Source of the DNA: Arion vulgaris
Taxonomy: Eukaryota; Mollusca; Gastropoda; Stylommatophora; Arionidae
NCBI GenBank assembly: GCA_020796225.1
Contig: CM036754.1
Span: 43,065,779 to 43,129,778, forward strand
DNA length: 64,000 bases
Direction: 5' to 3'
The notes below the pieces were generated by a model. The model ran no database searches. It was not told where the DNA came from and worked only from the letters and a program-made list of their open reading frames with translations. Position numbers and translations under genes: made by a program. Below are positions 1 through 11,322 of the stretch, in pieces; position 1 is the first letter of the stretch, and each line of letters begins with the position of its first letter.

Positions 1-2220
1 TGTTTAGGAAAGCTAGCGGAGAGAATGGTTAATAACCGACTTTATTGGTGGCTTGAAAAACCCAGTCACTTGATAATACCCAGGCAGGGTTTAGAAGGGG
101 CTGCAGAACAGAAGACCAACTCTTCAGACTTGTGCAGACTACAATTGATGGATTCCAGAATGAAAAGCACACAACCGCGGTTTTCATCGATTTACAGCAA
201 GCATATGACAGAGTCTGGAGGAAGGGCCTCTTGATAAAAGATGCTCAATGTGGGGATCCATGGAAAGATGTTACAATGGATACAAGCTTTTCTCCAAAAC
301 AGGACCATTGGAACATCTTTTAGTGGAACAATGTCCCCCAAGAGAACACTAGAGGAAGGCCTCCCACAGGGCTCTGCCCTTAGCTGCACCCTTCTCCTCA
401 TCTTCATCAATGACCTCCCATCCCTTCTAAACACACAGAAAGCCCCTTTTGCTGATGACCTTGTAATATGGACAAGCGAGAAATACCCTGTACTAACTCG
501 GGCTAAACTTAATAGAACCCTTGCCATAATCTCAACATATTGCAACCTATGGAAGCTTAAAGTCAATGAACAGAAAACTGTGTATACTACATTCTCCCGC
601 AGCCCCAAAACAACTCAAAGAACCTTTCGACTTACAATGAATGGAGCACTGCTAAAAAAAAGAGGAAACCCGACTTACCTGGGAGTCAAGTTAGACAAAC
701 AACTGAGGATGACAGAACACATTAACAACATAAAAGAAAAAGCATCTAAAAGACTCAACATGGTTAAAGACTTGCTAGCACCACCTGGGTGCAGACAAGA
801 GCACCCTTAGGCAACTATATCTTGGCTATATAAGATCTACAATGGACAACTGCCTTCCTCTCCAAGCTATAGCAAGTGAGCACAGCACAACATCCCTGGA
901 CAGAGTGCAGAATCAGGGTCTCAGGTTTATATGTGGGGAATGAGAACGACCCCAACTGCTGCTTGTGAAATTGACGCCAACATCGAACCACTAGATATTA
1001 GGAGATGAAGGGCACTAATAGAAGTAGTCGAGCGATATAAAAGAATAGAAAAAACCATCCCAACAGACAAACTATTGACAGGTGGAAATCCAATCAAAGA
1101 ATCCAGCAAAATCATTGCTGGAAGTTGGGAAAAAATCTCGAAGAACACTACCATCTCCCAACTGACAGAGAACCGATCACAAGATGCCCCTGCCCACCAC
1201 CATGGCTAAACATAAAACAACCAGTAATCCAGAAATACCTTGACAAAACTATAAACAAAGCAACACTTGCACCGATCTTAAAAACCTCGCACTGGAGACA
1301 ATAGACAGTTATCCAACTTCCTTTATCCATGCCTACACTGATGGTTCAGCTTTCAAAGCCACTACTTACGCTGGATTCGGCATATACCTGAAATATCCAG
1401 ATGGAACTACCTATAGTTACTGTGCTCCTTGTGGTAATATATGTTCCAACTATGAGGCAGAGATTATAGCCATAAAGACCGCTGTAGAACTAGTTCACCA
1501 GCAGTTTGAACTTTGAGAGAATATTGTCCAAGACATGATAGTATTCACTGACTCACAGTCCACACTACAAGCTTTAGAAGAACAGCAGAATCAGTCAAGC
1601 GAGATCCAGTCATTGGCATTAGTCATCCACAATCTGATTTCCTCCTTTGATATTAATGTCATTCTACAGTGGATTCCTGGGCACACAAATACCCAGGAAA
1701 TGACAAGGCAGATCATCTGGTCAAACAGGGATCATCAAAACCACAAATAGACAAACCTGTTAGCCTACAAAGTATAAAACAGATTCTGAAAAACAACTCC
1801 AGAGAAGATTGGCTGAACCGATGGGCTATGGGGACGACTGGTCGGGACATGTATGCAGAGATGAATAGACCAAACCCCAAGGACAATATAAATCTGCTAC
1901 AACGAAAAGATCAAAGCACTATCTTTCGGTTAAGAACAGGACATGTTGGACTGAATTACCACCTACACAGAATAAAACCCACACACCTACCACACTGTAG
2001 AAAGTGCAGTCACTCATGTGAGACAGTACAGCATATCTTGCTTGAATGTCCTGGACTACATAAAGCTAGACAAGAACTCCTCCCACCACACCCATCTGTT
2101 CATAATACCCTTTACACTAGTCTCCCACAACTACAGAACACATGCAGATTCTACAAACTGGCATTGGCTGCCCAAGAGTGAAAACTCGCAGCCCTGGTTA
2201 GAAGAAGAAGAAGAAGAAGA
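1..2220 (+). mobile_element. LINE remnant, reverse transcriptase plus RNase H, (GAA)n tail
   Basis: Decayed non-LTR retrotransposon, open at the left edge. The reading frame shifts several times and stops are present, so it is not functional. Reverse transcriptase motifs are visible: AVFIDLQQAYDRVW near 178-222, LPQGSALS near 361-384 and the catalytic box FADD at 448-459. RNase H follows with all its acidic motifs: YTDGSA (about 1334-1351), YEAEI (about 1450), FTDSQST (about 1543) and PGH with GNDKAD (about 1677-1704). A Cys/His cluster (CRKCSH, then C and H) lies at about 1996-2040. It ends in GAA repeats at 2201-2219. RT plus RNase H without an LTR fits the I/Jockey group; the exact clade is inferred. 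It probably sits in an intron of the PRPF18 gene. Confidence 0.85.
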
Positions 2221-2400
2221 CCACATCAACTTGAAGATCAAACATCTTGACCGCATTGATATGAAGATCAAACATCTTGACCACATAACAGCATTGACAG
2301 TTTGTCAAATTTTTATACTTCGACCACATAAACATGAAGATCAAATATCTTGACCACATTGACATGAAGATAAAATATGGTGACCACATCGACATGAAGG
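2219..2400. repeat. short tandem repeat, about 36-bp unit
   Basis: Imperfect repeats built on 'gaagatcaaacatcttgacc' with 'acattgacat' linkers follow directly after the LINE tail. The array may have grown from the end of the element. No coding signal. Confidence 0.6.
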
Positions 2401-2683
2401 AAAAGATCTAGAAGCGAAGTATTGACTTCATTGCACCAGGTTTTGACTCTGTCCCTGTCCGCAGAAATGGGCACGTCATCTTCCAAGAGTGTTGCACGAA
2501 CTCTGTAGCCCCAGTAATAATCCTAGAGATCTCCTGAAAACATTGCACATGCGACTCGGCTCATACTCGAACCCACAACTTTCAGAATAACAGGCAAACT
2601 TCAGAACTACTTCATCATAAACCCCCAAATTAATTTTTGCGTTATCTAGCATACATGATAATTTTCTCACAATTCTCTTACAG

Positions 2684-2839
2684 GCTAATGATGCATACCT
2701 GGAGATGGCTATCGGCAATGCTCCATGGCCTATTGGTGTTACTATGGTTGGCATTCACGCCCGTACAGGTAGAGAGAAGATCTCATCTCGTTACGTGGCT
2801 CACGTTCTAAATGATGAAACACAGAGAAAGTATATTCAA
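2684..2839 (+). CDS. PRPF18: Pre-mRNA-splicing factor 18, penultimate coding exon
   Basis: Encodes 52 residues of the most conserved part of Prp18, including [19 protein letters not shown] and [15 protein letters not shown], which match the human protein almost residue for residue (recalled, not aligned). Prp18 is a nuclear U5 snRNP-associated factor that acts in the second step of pre-mRNA splicing. The exon is bounded by a pyrimidine-rich acceptor ending in cag (2681-2683) and a donor gtaagt at 2840. It starts and ends in phase 0 and joins the exon at 4819 in frame. Upstream exons lie outside the window; the LINE at the left edge would be intronic. Identification is very secure because this family is single-copy and highly conserved. 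Confidence 0.95.
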
Positions 2840-2874
2840 GTAAGTGTGAACATCTATGTTCAACATTTTCTTCT

Positions 2875-3109
2875 TCTTTGCGTTGTTCTTAGACCAATTT
2901 TAATCACTTTGTGATATGTTTGATCTTTGCCAAGAACGTGTATACGTTGCACATTGGTTTGGTAGGCCCCTAAACGCATAGACTTCTACACGTTTAGGAC
3001 ACATGCATCCGATTTCAGCCAAACCTCCTTAGTCGCCTCTTACGACATGCGTGGCAGGTAACAGTGATTCTATTCTTTACACCCCTTGGGCCCGGTAACC
3101 ACTCGGGCG
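2875..3109 (-). mobile_element. SINE-B copy in the last PRPF18 intron
   Basis: Full-length SINE-B in reverse orientation. It begins (reverse strand) with the head 'cgcccgagtggttaccgggc', carries the shared core around 'catgtcgtaagaggcgact' and ends in a GAA-rich tail. Near-perfect 12-bp TSDs flank it: acattttcttct at 2863-2874 and atattttcttct at 3110-3121. Confidence 0.85.
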
Positions 3110-3379
3110 ATATTTTCTTCTAAATTTTATGTTAATCTTTTAACTCTTTCCACTCCACACGCAGTTATTTCCTCAATTTTAAGCAGTTAATTCAAGGGAG
3201 GTAAAAAAACGATCCCAACTACTCGGCAATAAATAAACATATATATATTATTATATACTAAATTGAAGAAAACTGTACAACCCAATAGAATAACAAGGTT
3301 GAAAAGTGGGAAAAGTAAAACTAGAAAGACTTCTTATAAGGAAGCAACTCTATGGCGCAGTGTGCGGCTAATAGTGTGC

Positions 3380-3700
3380 AACAGACTTCCGCCGTGGTGC
3401 AGTGTGCGGCTTAAAGCGTGGAAAGAGTGAATGAATTTTACCTGGGTAGCGGCTTTGCAGCCGACTCTTATCAATTTCATCTGCCAAGAGTTCTTTTACA
3501 TGCTCAACTTGAACACAGCAGGACCTACATTTTATTGTCCTTACCCTATATGACTGGGAACTTGATCTCACCTACACAGGAATCTCTGGGAAAATATCTA
3601 GATTGTTTCACACGGGGAACAAACCGAGTACTTTTTTAGCAAGAGACAATCACCCTGTCTCCACACCACAGAGGCGCCCCTTATTTTTACCATCGTCAAA
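3380..3700 (+). repeat. Repeat E, partial copy
   Basis: Interspersed repeat of unknown class. It shares the blocks 'ggcagcggcttt', 'ggttcttttacatgctcaa' and 'ttgaacaca', plus 'ctcacctacac..agg.atctctggaaaaatat', with copies at 4402-4670 and 25600-26100. No RT, transposase or tRNA-like promoter recognised. Confidence 0.5.
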
Positions 3701-4165
3701 AATTACATCAGATACTCTAGCCAGTGCAATGTGGTTTGTGTACTGTCATTTAGATCTTACTCTGTGATAAAGAGATCTGAGCACACATCGTTCGGTGAAT
3801 AACAATGTGTTTTCTGATCTCTTTCTTCTGTGCAATGATATTGATACATGCAATCAATCAAGATGTTAAACAAAGTCAAATTGTTTTCATTTCTGTGAAA
3901 TCTTACAGATTTCTGTTTCATAAGGAAATTAGGCAGAATTGTTCAAATGTAAACATTGGTATTTTCTTGGGTTTGAAATCATGTCATGAGACCAAGAAAA
4001 TCACATTGATCAGGAAAATCACAATTTACAAATCACAATATAGTGATTTAGTCCATTATTGGGCAACACATGAGGTTCTTGGTTAGTGATTTAGTCTTAA
4101 CACTGGGGAACACATGAGGTTTTGGTTTGTGGTTTAATTTAATTCTGGGTAACACATGATTAACT

Positions 4166-4334
4166 GATTAGCTACCGAATTGAAAAATGGATTGTGGCAG
4201 AATTCAATTTATGTCCTATTTCCCCATTTGAAGGTGTATGTACAAATTCAGTTGCAGTTTCCTTAATTATTAACTGATTTTTATGAGCAATATACCATTT
4301 TGTAGGTAAATGAATTTTCTTTAAGATAGTTCTA
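4166..4334 (+). repeat. Direct repeat, left copy flanking last PRPF18 exon
   Basis: About 170 bp, starting 'gattagctaccgaa' and ending near 'ctttaagatag', is repeated at 5024-5190 with scattered differences. The two copies bracket the terminal PRPF18 exon. A shorter tandem duplication ('ggcaacacatgaggtt') lies just upstream at about 4039-4125. Confidence 0.75.
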
Positions 4335-4401
4335 ACATAAATACACAGTAGCGCTCTTAGCGGCTTATGGGAGCCAATCAGTTAATTGACTGATATATCA
4401 T

Positions 4402-4670
4402 TGCACTTCGGTGAGTAACAATGTGTGCTCCGATTTCTTTCTTACACAGGAAGATCTCAGCTGCAGTGCACAAACCCCGTAGCACTGACGAGGGTCCCCA
4501 ATGTAATTTTGAGGATGTTGAAGATATTTTTGTCGGAATTTTTTATTTTAAAAATCTTTTCTAATGAATTTTGTTCGGGCAGCGGCTGTCAAGCCTTCTC
4601 TTCTAGATTTCAAACTGCCAAAGGTTCTTTTGCATGCTCAAATTGAACACAGAGTAATTTAGTCTATTTC
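4402..4670 (+). repeat. Repeat E copy in PRPF18 intron
   Basis: Begins 'cattgcacttcggtgagtaa', passes through 'gaagatctcagctgcagtgc' and ends 'gctcaaattgaacacag'. It aligns by eye with 25609-25855. Class unknown. Confidence 0.6.
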
Positions 4671-4818
4671 TAATTTAATCCCGAGACTACATATGTAAAC
4701 TAGAACAGAATTAATGTGTGCGCATTAAGTTAACTCGATTAGTCAATGACAAAGAACTCATTACATTACAATCAAGACACTTTTAAATACATTGTATGTA
4801 CTTATTTTTGTCTTGCAG

Positions 4819-4917
4819 GCAGTGAAAAGACTGATGACACAGTGCCAGATACTCTTCCCAACAGACCCGTCACGCAGCTATAATTTCCTCAGACCATCAG
4901 ACAACTCAAGCTTATAA
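4819..4917 (+). CDS. PRPF18: Pre-mRNA-splicing factor 18, terminal coding exon
   Basis: Final coding exon: acceptor ttgcag at 4813-4818, then 32 codons and a TAA stop at 4915-4917. It reads KRLMTQCQILFPTDPSR, matching the end of the Prp18 helical domain (KRLMT.CQ..FPTDPSR). It joins the previous exon in phase 0. The tail after FPTDPSR differs from the vertebrate end, which is short and finishes in EYNAL; here a serine-rich stretch ending SDNSSL replaces it and is several residues longer. Two 170-bp direct repeats (4166-4334 and 5024-5190) flank the exon. Confidence 0.93.
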   Translation, partial: AVKRLMTQCQILFPTDPSRSYNFLRPSDNSSL

Positions 4918-6318
4918 AGGTTTCAGACTCCAACTTTTTAACCTTGTAGCGACATTGAATCATATTGTGGTGTAACTCGAAGCAGAATTACATATTTCTT
5001 CAGCTTGCCAGTTAGATTTATCCGATTAGCTACCGAACTTAAAAATGAGTTGTGGCTGAATTAGATTGAAGTTCCATTTTCCCATTTGAAGGTGTATGTA
5101 CACACTCAGATGTAGTTTTCTTAATTATTAACAAATTTTTATGAGTTTACCATTTTGTAGATAAATGAATTTCCTTTAAGATCGATCTAAAAAAATTGTT
5201 TGTTAATATTTAGTCAGAAATTTGTAAAATTATTATTTATAACAGAAAAGCATTTAAGACATAAAAATGTGCCAACTTAAGTTTTGAATTTCCAAAACAT
5301 CTAATACCCTTCTCTTGCTGGTTAGAGAAGGAACGCATAAGTTTAATAATATTTAGTAAAATAATTTACACTTCTTATCGTCTATGACCTTATCGCTTGT
5401 TACCATGGTAAACAATTTGGTACAATTTGGTAACTGGCTTGAAAACATGATAAATGTGACATAATACAATGTTTTTGCCTTCAGCCGATAACATGTGGTC
5501 CGTGAATAAGCTTCCTCTCTGTAAATTAAAATCTTGTACCGAAATGGAAAATGGAATGTAGATATATAGCTCATTTAACTAGGAAACGAACATGATGCTC
5601 ACTGCATCTCACCGCCATGAGTAAATAGCAACTTTGTCGCTCCCAGCGGCTTCTGGGAGACAATCAGTTAAGAACAAACACTGCCACATATATATTAGTG
5701 TTTCAAAAATAGCAAATGTAACTTTTATATTTACGAAGGGAGGCAGAAGGGGAAAATATGAATTAAAAGAAAGTTTCTACTATCCATCATCAATCTCAAA
5801 AAAATAGTCTAGCTCAAACGTTGAGCCAATGTTATCCACTTTTTAATTCTTATGTTGAAGCAGGGTATTGTCCAAACTGGCAATACGAATTTTATCCAAA
5901 GTAAAGTAGAACCAATGAGGATGTATTTCACTAAACTAAAATACATCATAGATCAGAATTCTGGAGAATGACAGAACAAGATATGTCCAAACTTTCCATC
6001 TTCCATACAGCTTATCTGCGAAAGATCTTACTTATGTTCTGGCCAAATATTATCTCTAACCAAGAAACTCTTATACAGTGTCAGCAAGAGAATATTAGCA
6101 CCATCATTAAGGAGTTACAATGGAATTGATTTGATTAGCATTGTTGAGTTATGATACAGATTTTTCAAGGAATGTGCAAGTTAATGTTAGAGATCAATGT
6201 AAATAAATGTATACAGTCCAAAATTTAATTGTTTGTTGTTATTTCTTCTTGTTGGTTTGCTTCAGTGTAACCACTTATAAGCCATTCTTTGGGATAGTTT
6301 AGTTTAGTTGTCGGATCA
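4918..6318. other. PRPF18 3' flank; AT-rich, no gene seen
   Basis: Contains the right copy of the 170-bp direct repeat (5024-5190) and a 'ccagcggcttctgggagacaatcagttaa' motif at about 5640-5670 that recurs at 4354. A possible poly(A) signal AATAAA sits at 6202-6207, far from the stop. Nothing else recognised. Confidence 0.5.
5024..5190 (+). repeat. Direct repeat, right copy flanking last PRPF18 exon
   Basis: Partner of 4166-4334. Shared blocks include 'ccatttgaaggtgtatgtac', 'cttaattattaac' and 'taccattttgtag'. Confidence 0.75.
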
Positions 6319-6319
6319 T

Positions 6320-6935
6320 CATCACTGCACGTCGAACCAGTTAGTCCAGAAGTGCTCCGATCTCCCCCTCAGTATTTCCCTCAGTGTGTGGCAACTAACG
6401 ATACCGGTTCTTTGTTAGTTTACTATTCTTCTGTGGCTACCAGCATAGTGTTCTTGTCTAGCTACACCACACTTTGAGTTCTGGCAGTCTGGTTAGTGTT
6501 GTAGACTCACCACTATTACATGAATCATGTACACGTCCTCTCTCCCTTAAGGAATTTATAATGTCAGCCTGGTCCATTGCTCGCCCGCTTTGTACCGCAG
6601 CCATACCTGCAAGCCTATCCGCATGTTCATTCCCTCTTACACCTGCATTCCCTGGCACAAAAATCAAACTGATCTTTGTCAGCTTAGACCTTCCCAGCGA
6701 CTCCATCCAATGACTCCTAGCCCGTCCTGTTTCAATCTTCCTGAGCATACTCATTGAGTCACTGAGAAAACATGCATGGATAAAAGTCTGTGATTCCAGC
6801 CAAACCATCGCTTTAGTAACCGCCATGATTTCTTTGGGTTGAGTAGATGTATAATGCTGATTTGAGAACAGTGGTCTTGGTAAGCCTCTTTGTAAGCAAG
6901 CCCAGTGGTCTTGGTCGAAATCCATCACAAATGTA
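6320..6935 (-). mobile_element. LINE remnant, RNase H domain (family R)
   Basis: Reverse-strand RNase H tail of a non-LTR element. It reads LSDSMSML (second catalytic acid region) and VPGNAGVRGNEHADRLAG (last catalytic acid), then MDQADIINSL. The His of the usual PGH motif is Asn here. The same family recurs as a longer copy at 11764-15640 and as fragments near 11025, 26200, 28540, 47760, 63140 and 63612. Confidence 0.8.
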
Positions 6936-7034
6936 TTAATACCGTCTCATCAATCTTTTTGATGTGGTGATACTGAACACCATCAGGCCCTAGATCACTG
7001 CTGTTAAAAAGAAAATATTAAGCATGAATATAAA

Positions 7035-7920
7035 TAAAACAGGTAATGGTTATCTCTAAGAAACAGAAAACACCACAAAGCGATATCAAAATAAAAAACA
7101 CTGAAACAAGTCCATCGATTCAAGAATCTGGGAACATTCCTAACATCAGATGGAAGATGTACAACAGAGCGAAAGCAGTTTTTATTCAAATGAAAAACAT
7201 ACTGTGTGAATTCACTACCAATGACACTGCGGAAACTAGTACTCCAGTGCTATATTGAACCAATACTTATGTATTGCAGTGAATCATGGACAATGAGAAA
7301 GCAATCAATAAGATCGCTGGAAGCTATGAAGATATGGTTTCATATCAGAATGCTGAAAATTTCTTGGACAGCGAAGAAAACAAACGATGAAGTTTTAAAA
7401 CAGGCCTGCTCACAAAGAAACCTTATCAAGAGAATAAGAATCAGACTATCAAGGTTCTTGGGGCATATAATGCAAAGAGGAGGTTTAGAACATTCTTCTT
7501 CGAACGCTCCATATCGACCACTTGTTAACCACTCTTTGTGATTTGTATGTCATCTGAGCCTAAGAGTGACTACGCTGTGCCAGTTATGCGCCTACAAGTA
7601 GGCCAACACATCCGATTTCTGCGATGCTTTTAATTTACTAGGGTAGCTTCCTAGGTCCTACATCAATCGCCTCTTACGACATGCCTTGTAGGTCACAGTG
7701 GTTCTATTCTTTACTCCCCCTGGGGCCCCGGCACCACATGGGCGGATTAGAACATTTGGTGACAACGGGTAAAATTCAGAAAAGGCGAGATCATGGAAGG
7801 CAGAAGGAGAAGATGTTGGATGGTCTGGTATCGTGTTTCAACAAAAGATTGTCAAAACTGATTAACTGCACCAAGGAGAGTTCTGCAGAGATATGATCGC
7901 TTATGTCGACAGGCATGGCA
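7035..7920 (+). mobile_element. RTE-like LINE 3' fragment, split by a SINE
   Basis: C-terminal part of a reverse transcriptase ORF. It reads YIEPILMYCSESWT, MLKISWTAKKTNDEVL and FLGHIMQRGGLEH, then resumes after a SINE insertion as GLEHLVTTGKI, so the GLEH codons are duplicated on both sides. 5'-truncated and frameshifted. Same family as 10568-11022 and 33590-34030. Confidence 0.8.
7495..7746 (-). mobile_element. SINE-A copy inserted in a LINE
   Basis: Full-length SINE-A of 252 bp in reverse orientation, ending (reverse strand) in 'gagcgttcgaagaag'. Perfect 10-bp TSD ttagaacatt at 7485-7494 and 7747-7756 defines its ends exactly. This copy is a good reference for the family. Confidence 0.92.
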
Positions 7921-8399
7921 CTTGATTGACACAAGAAAACATGTATAAGCAAACACACACACAAGCTATAGTGCGTTTTCAAATGTTTGCCCCTGTTTAA
8001 AAATATATAACTCTGCAACCATTTCAACTAAGATAATGAAATTTTGCATACAGACTTGAAATATGAATGACCATACCAAAATTTTGTTTTGTGCATTGTA
8101 CAGCTTATTTCCATGTTTGTTTATATAAAAATCTTGTCAGTGTAACAGGACATATTTTTAAAGACTTAACAGCTTCACACACAAACTTCTGTGTTTAACA
8201 AAATATTTTTTCCTGTGCATGGTTTTTTTTGCCCTTTAGAAGCTGGGGTCACATTTGAACTTACTTGCTCAGAGGTATAGCCTGGTTGTGGGTGAGTATT
8301 ATGAAACAGTGACTGTAAGAAAACTGAAGACAGGTTGAGGAAGAACAATGACATTGAGTTACATAAATGTACGTTGTGGAAAGTTATAAGAAATTAGGC

Positions 8400-10090
8400 T
8401 TCACCTTTAGAAAGTATACGAGTGGAAGAAATATTTGCGATCAGTCGCATCTAGCAGTCATGAGAAGCAAGTACTTACGTGTGAAGTAAGAGAAATGCGC
8501 AGAGAAAGTTATATGTATTTGGATGAAACATGGATCAATGCGCATCACACCAATGAAAAGGAATGGCAGTCAGTAGATGGAAAGATAAAACGATATGTAC
8601 CAAGTAGTAAATGATAACGTTTGGTCATAACCCACGGTGGTAGTGGCATATTGGTTTATTGCAGAACGCTGAACTCGTTTTCGTTTCATTCTAAAAACAG
8701 TAGGGATTATCACGCAAAGATGAATGGTCGAAATTGGCTCGAGAAAGCAGTTCTGCCATCTTTAGATATATACCATCTTATCTCATAATGGACAATGCAT
8801 CATACCACAATGTTGTATCAAAAGAAGACAAAATGCCTACAACATCGAGCACAAAAGACGCAAAAAAGGATTGACTTACAAGAGAAAATATTCAATGAAA
8901 CGTACTTCAAACCAGAATTGTTGTCCTTTGTAAGCAGACACAAAACACAAAGAAATTTCAAATTGGCAAGTTGATAGAGGAGCATGACCATAGGTGTTTG
9001 AGACTTCCACCGTACCATTCACATTTAAACCCAATAGAATTTGTTTGGGCTAAAATTAAAGGACAGGTGGCAGCTGAAAATACTACATTCAAATTATAAT
9101 AATAATATAATTCCTCTCGACCTATATTACATAGGGCCTGCAAGTAATTTCTCCATATCGCTCTATCCTGGGCAACTCGCTCAATCTCCTCCATGGAACT
9201 GAGACCGATATTTCCTGCCTCTCTCAGCAAAGTTCGCTCAGGGTCTCCTTAGGTCGACCTCTCTTTCTTGAACCCTTTGCATTCCACTTCAATGCCTGCT
9301 TTGATATTCGTTGATCATTTCTCCTCAAGGTGTGCCCAACATATCTTCTCTTTCTTATAACAGTTGTCACTAGTGGTTGACCAGACATGTCTCTGATTTC
9401 ATCACTTCTCCTGAATTCGTCTCCATTTTATATTCATTATTTTTCGCAGACATCTATTTTCAAATGCATTCAACTTGCTTTCTATATCTTTAGTCATTTT
9501 CCAACTCTCGCTGGCATATGTTAGGATTGATACAACATTTGAATTGAAAATTCGTAATTTAGTTTTAATACTATATAACTTGCAGTTCCATATTTTATTT
9601 AGACTTTTAAAAGCTGATGTTGCTTTGCCAATTCGTATCATAATTTCTTTTAACATTTCCTGTGCAATCAAAATTGCTACCCAAATAGGTGAACTGCTCT
9701 GTTATTTTTATCATTTTAGATTCCAGTGTGATATCTGCATTACCTGCCATAGGTGTCTTCATTATATTTGTTTTTTCATAGTTTATCTGCAGTCCAACTT
9801 TTGATGCTATAGATGACAAGTTGTCTGTTTTTCTTTGCATATCTTGGTTGTTTCTACTTAACAAAGCAATATCATCTGTAAAATCCAAATCTTCTAGTAG
9901 TACATTCAAATTGTCTGACGTTAAGATACTAACCCACGCTGCGCTATCAAATGTTGATAGAACTTACTGGATAAAATGTGGGGAATATGTCTTGAAAGAG
10001 GAAGATGTATATTGGAGAAAGGATTATTTGCATTTAATTCAACCTACAACAGTATCAATCTACTGGACTCGTCCGACGCAAAATAAGGTT
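8400..10090 (+). pseudogene. Tc1/mariner-related DDE transposase, interrupted
   Basis: Broken transposase. First Asp is in YLDETW (about 8517-8534), second in IMDNASYHNV (about 8787-8816), and the Glu in HLNPIEFVW (about 9022-9050). About 81-83 residues separate the second Asp from the Glu, far more than the 34 of classic Tc1/mariner and close to the spacing of the DD82E group. In-frame TGA codons (e.g. after AKKD) and frameshifts show it is dead. The coding sequence is split by a LINE insertion at 9096-9900 and resumes at 9901 with KLSDVKILTHAAL, DRTYWIKCGEYV. Terminal inverted repeats were not found. Confidence 0.82.
9096..9900 (-). mobile_element. 5'-truncated RTE-like LINE inside the transposase
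   Basis: Reverse-strand LINE starting just before the RT box (LLEDLDFTDDIALLS, Thr-Asp-Asp) and running through GLQINYEKTN, FTYLGSNF and ILTYASESWKM to the 3' end with an (ATT)n tail at about 9096-9115. A perfect 12-bp TSD, tacattcaaatt, lies at 9084-9095 and 9901-9912, so the insertion is target-primed and younger than the transposase. Confidence 0.9.
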
Positions 10091-10567
10091 AGAAATATAT
10101 TATTGTCATATCCTAGCGCTTTATAATTTTCTCCACATGTCTATGCTAATTATAAGTCTATATTATTTATACACATGACACCCATCGCTATACGAATATG
10201 GATCTGCCTTTGATGATATCGTTAACCTAATATGAAGAGTATTACTGTAAAATTAGTTCTTTAGCATAGCTTTGCTACAGTTTACGCAAAACGCCAAAGA
10301 AATTCACCGATATGCAAAATCTAACCTGTCATTAAGATATTCCTTTGGTCATCAAATAAGACTGCATGCAAAATTTCATATCAATACAACAGATACTTTT
10401 CTATAAAATTGAACTCGAATGAGGGCAAACATTTGTAAACGGACTAGAACATACAAACCAGCTGTTTAAAACTCGTGAAAAGTCTTAGGTTACGAGCATG
10501 ACATGTCTATGTGACGAGCATTTGTTTGTACATAGGTCAGAGCTGACCGTCTCTCATAATAATAGTC
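10091..10567. other. No gene seen
   Basis: AT-rich sequence between the transposase remnant and the next LINE fragment. The missing right end of the transposon should lie here, but no inverted repeat was recognised. Confidence 0.4.
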
Positions 10568-11022
10568 AGACTTAGAACACATTTGTTGACAACCGGTAAA
10601 ATGGAGGGAGACGATACTGAGAGAGAAAGTTTTGGAATCCTGACTTCATGGCACATGAAAGAGCGTCAACATCTGAGATGATAGCTTCTTCTTCTTTGAA
10701 CGCTCCATATCGACCACCTGTCAACCACTCTGTGTGATTTGTATGTGATCTGAGCCTAAGAGCTATTGTCCGTTGTGCTAGTTATGCGCCTACAAGTAGG
10801 ACAGCACATCCGATTTCTGCGCTGCTTTTTATTTGCTAGGGTAGCATCCCTGGTGCCTACATTAGTCGCCGCTTACGACATGCCTTGTAGGTCGCAGTGG
10901 TACTATTCTTTGCTTTCCTTGCAGGCCCCGGCACCACAGGAGCGTGAGATGATATCAAACACCAGAGACGAAGATTTCTGGAGATCCATGATCGCCTATG
11001 CAAACCGGCACATGATGATGAT
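10568..11022 (+). mobile_element. LINE 3' end split by a SINE
   Basis: Matches the 3' end of the 33590-34030 LINE: 'gaacacat', then 'cttcatggcac', 'gagcgt.aacatctgagatgatag', then after the SINE 'aaacacc..gagac.aagattt', 'gatccatgat' and an (ATG)n tail at about 11011-11022. Confidence 0.75.
10684..10944 (-). mobile_element. SINE-A copy
   Basis: Full-length reverse copy. Perfect 10-bp TSD tgagatgata at 10674-10683 and 10945-10954. It sits in the 3' untranslated end of a LINE. Confidence 0.9.
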
Positions 11023-11024
11023 GT

Positions 11025-11322
11025 GTGTTGATTTTTCGGACATGTTACGGTGGGAGTGAATGTCATATCGAGATTTCCTAACTGCAGCGACTTGCGGGAT
11101 TCTACTGTCCTTGACATGCGGGTCTTCGCGGCAACGAGTGGGCAGACAGGTTTGTACCAACAGCACTGATGGTCAGGAAATTGAAGATGGGCTGGGGACA
11201 TTTGGTACTCGGTGAACTTCTGTTGAAAAAATTACAATTGTTATTTAATTTGTACAGCGAATTAAGAAGTCTGAACTTAACACGATGTACAAGCAGAACT
11301 GGATGCATGTGAGGAAGAATGA
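11025..11322 (+). mobile_element. RNase H LINE fragment (family R)
   Basis: Short decayed piece with LRGNEWADRF near 11125-11155, the last RNase H motif of family R, followed by non-conserved sequence. Orientation +. Confidence 0.55.
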
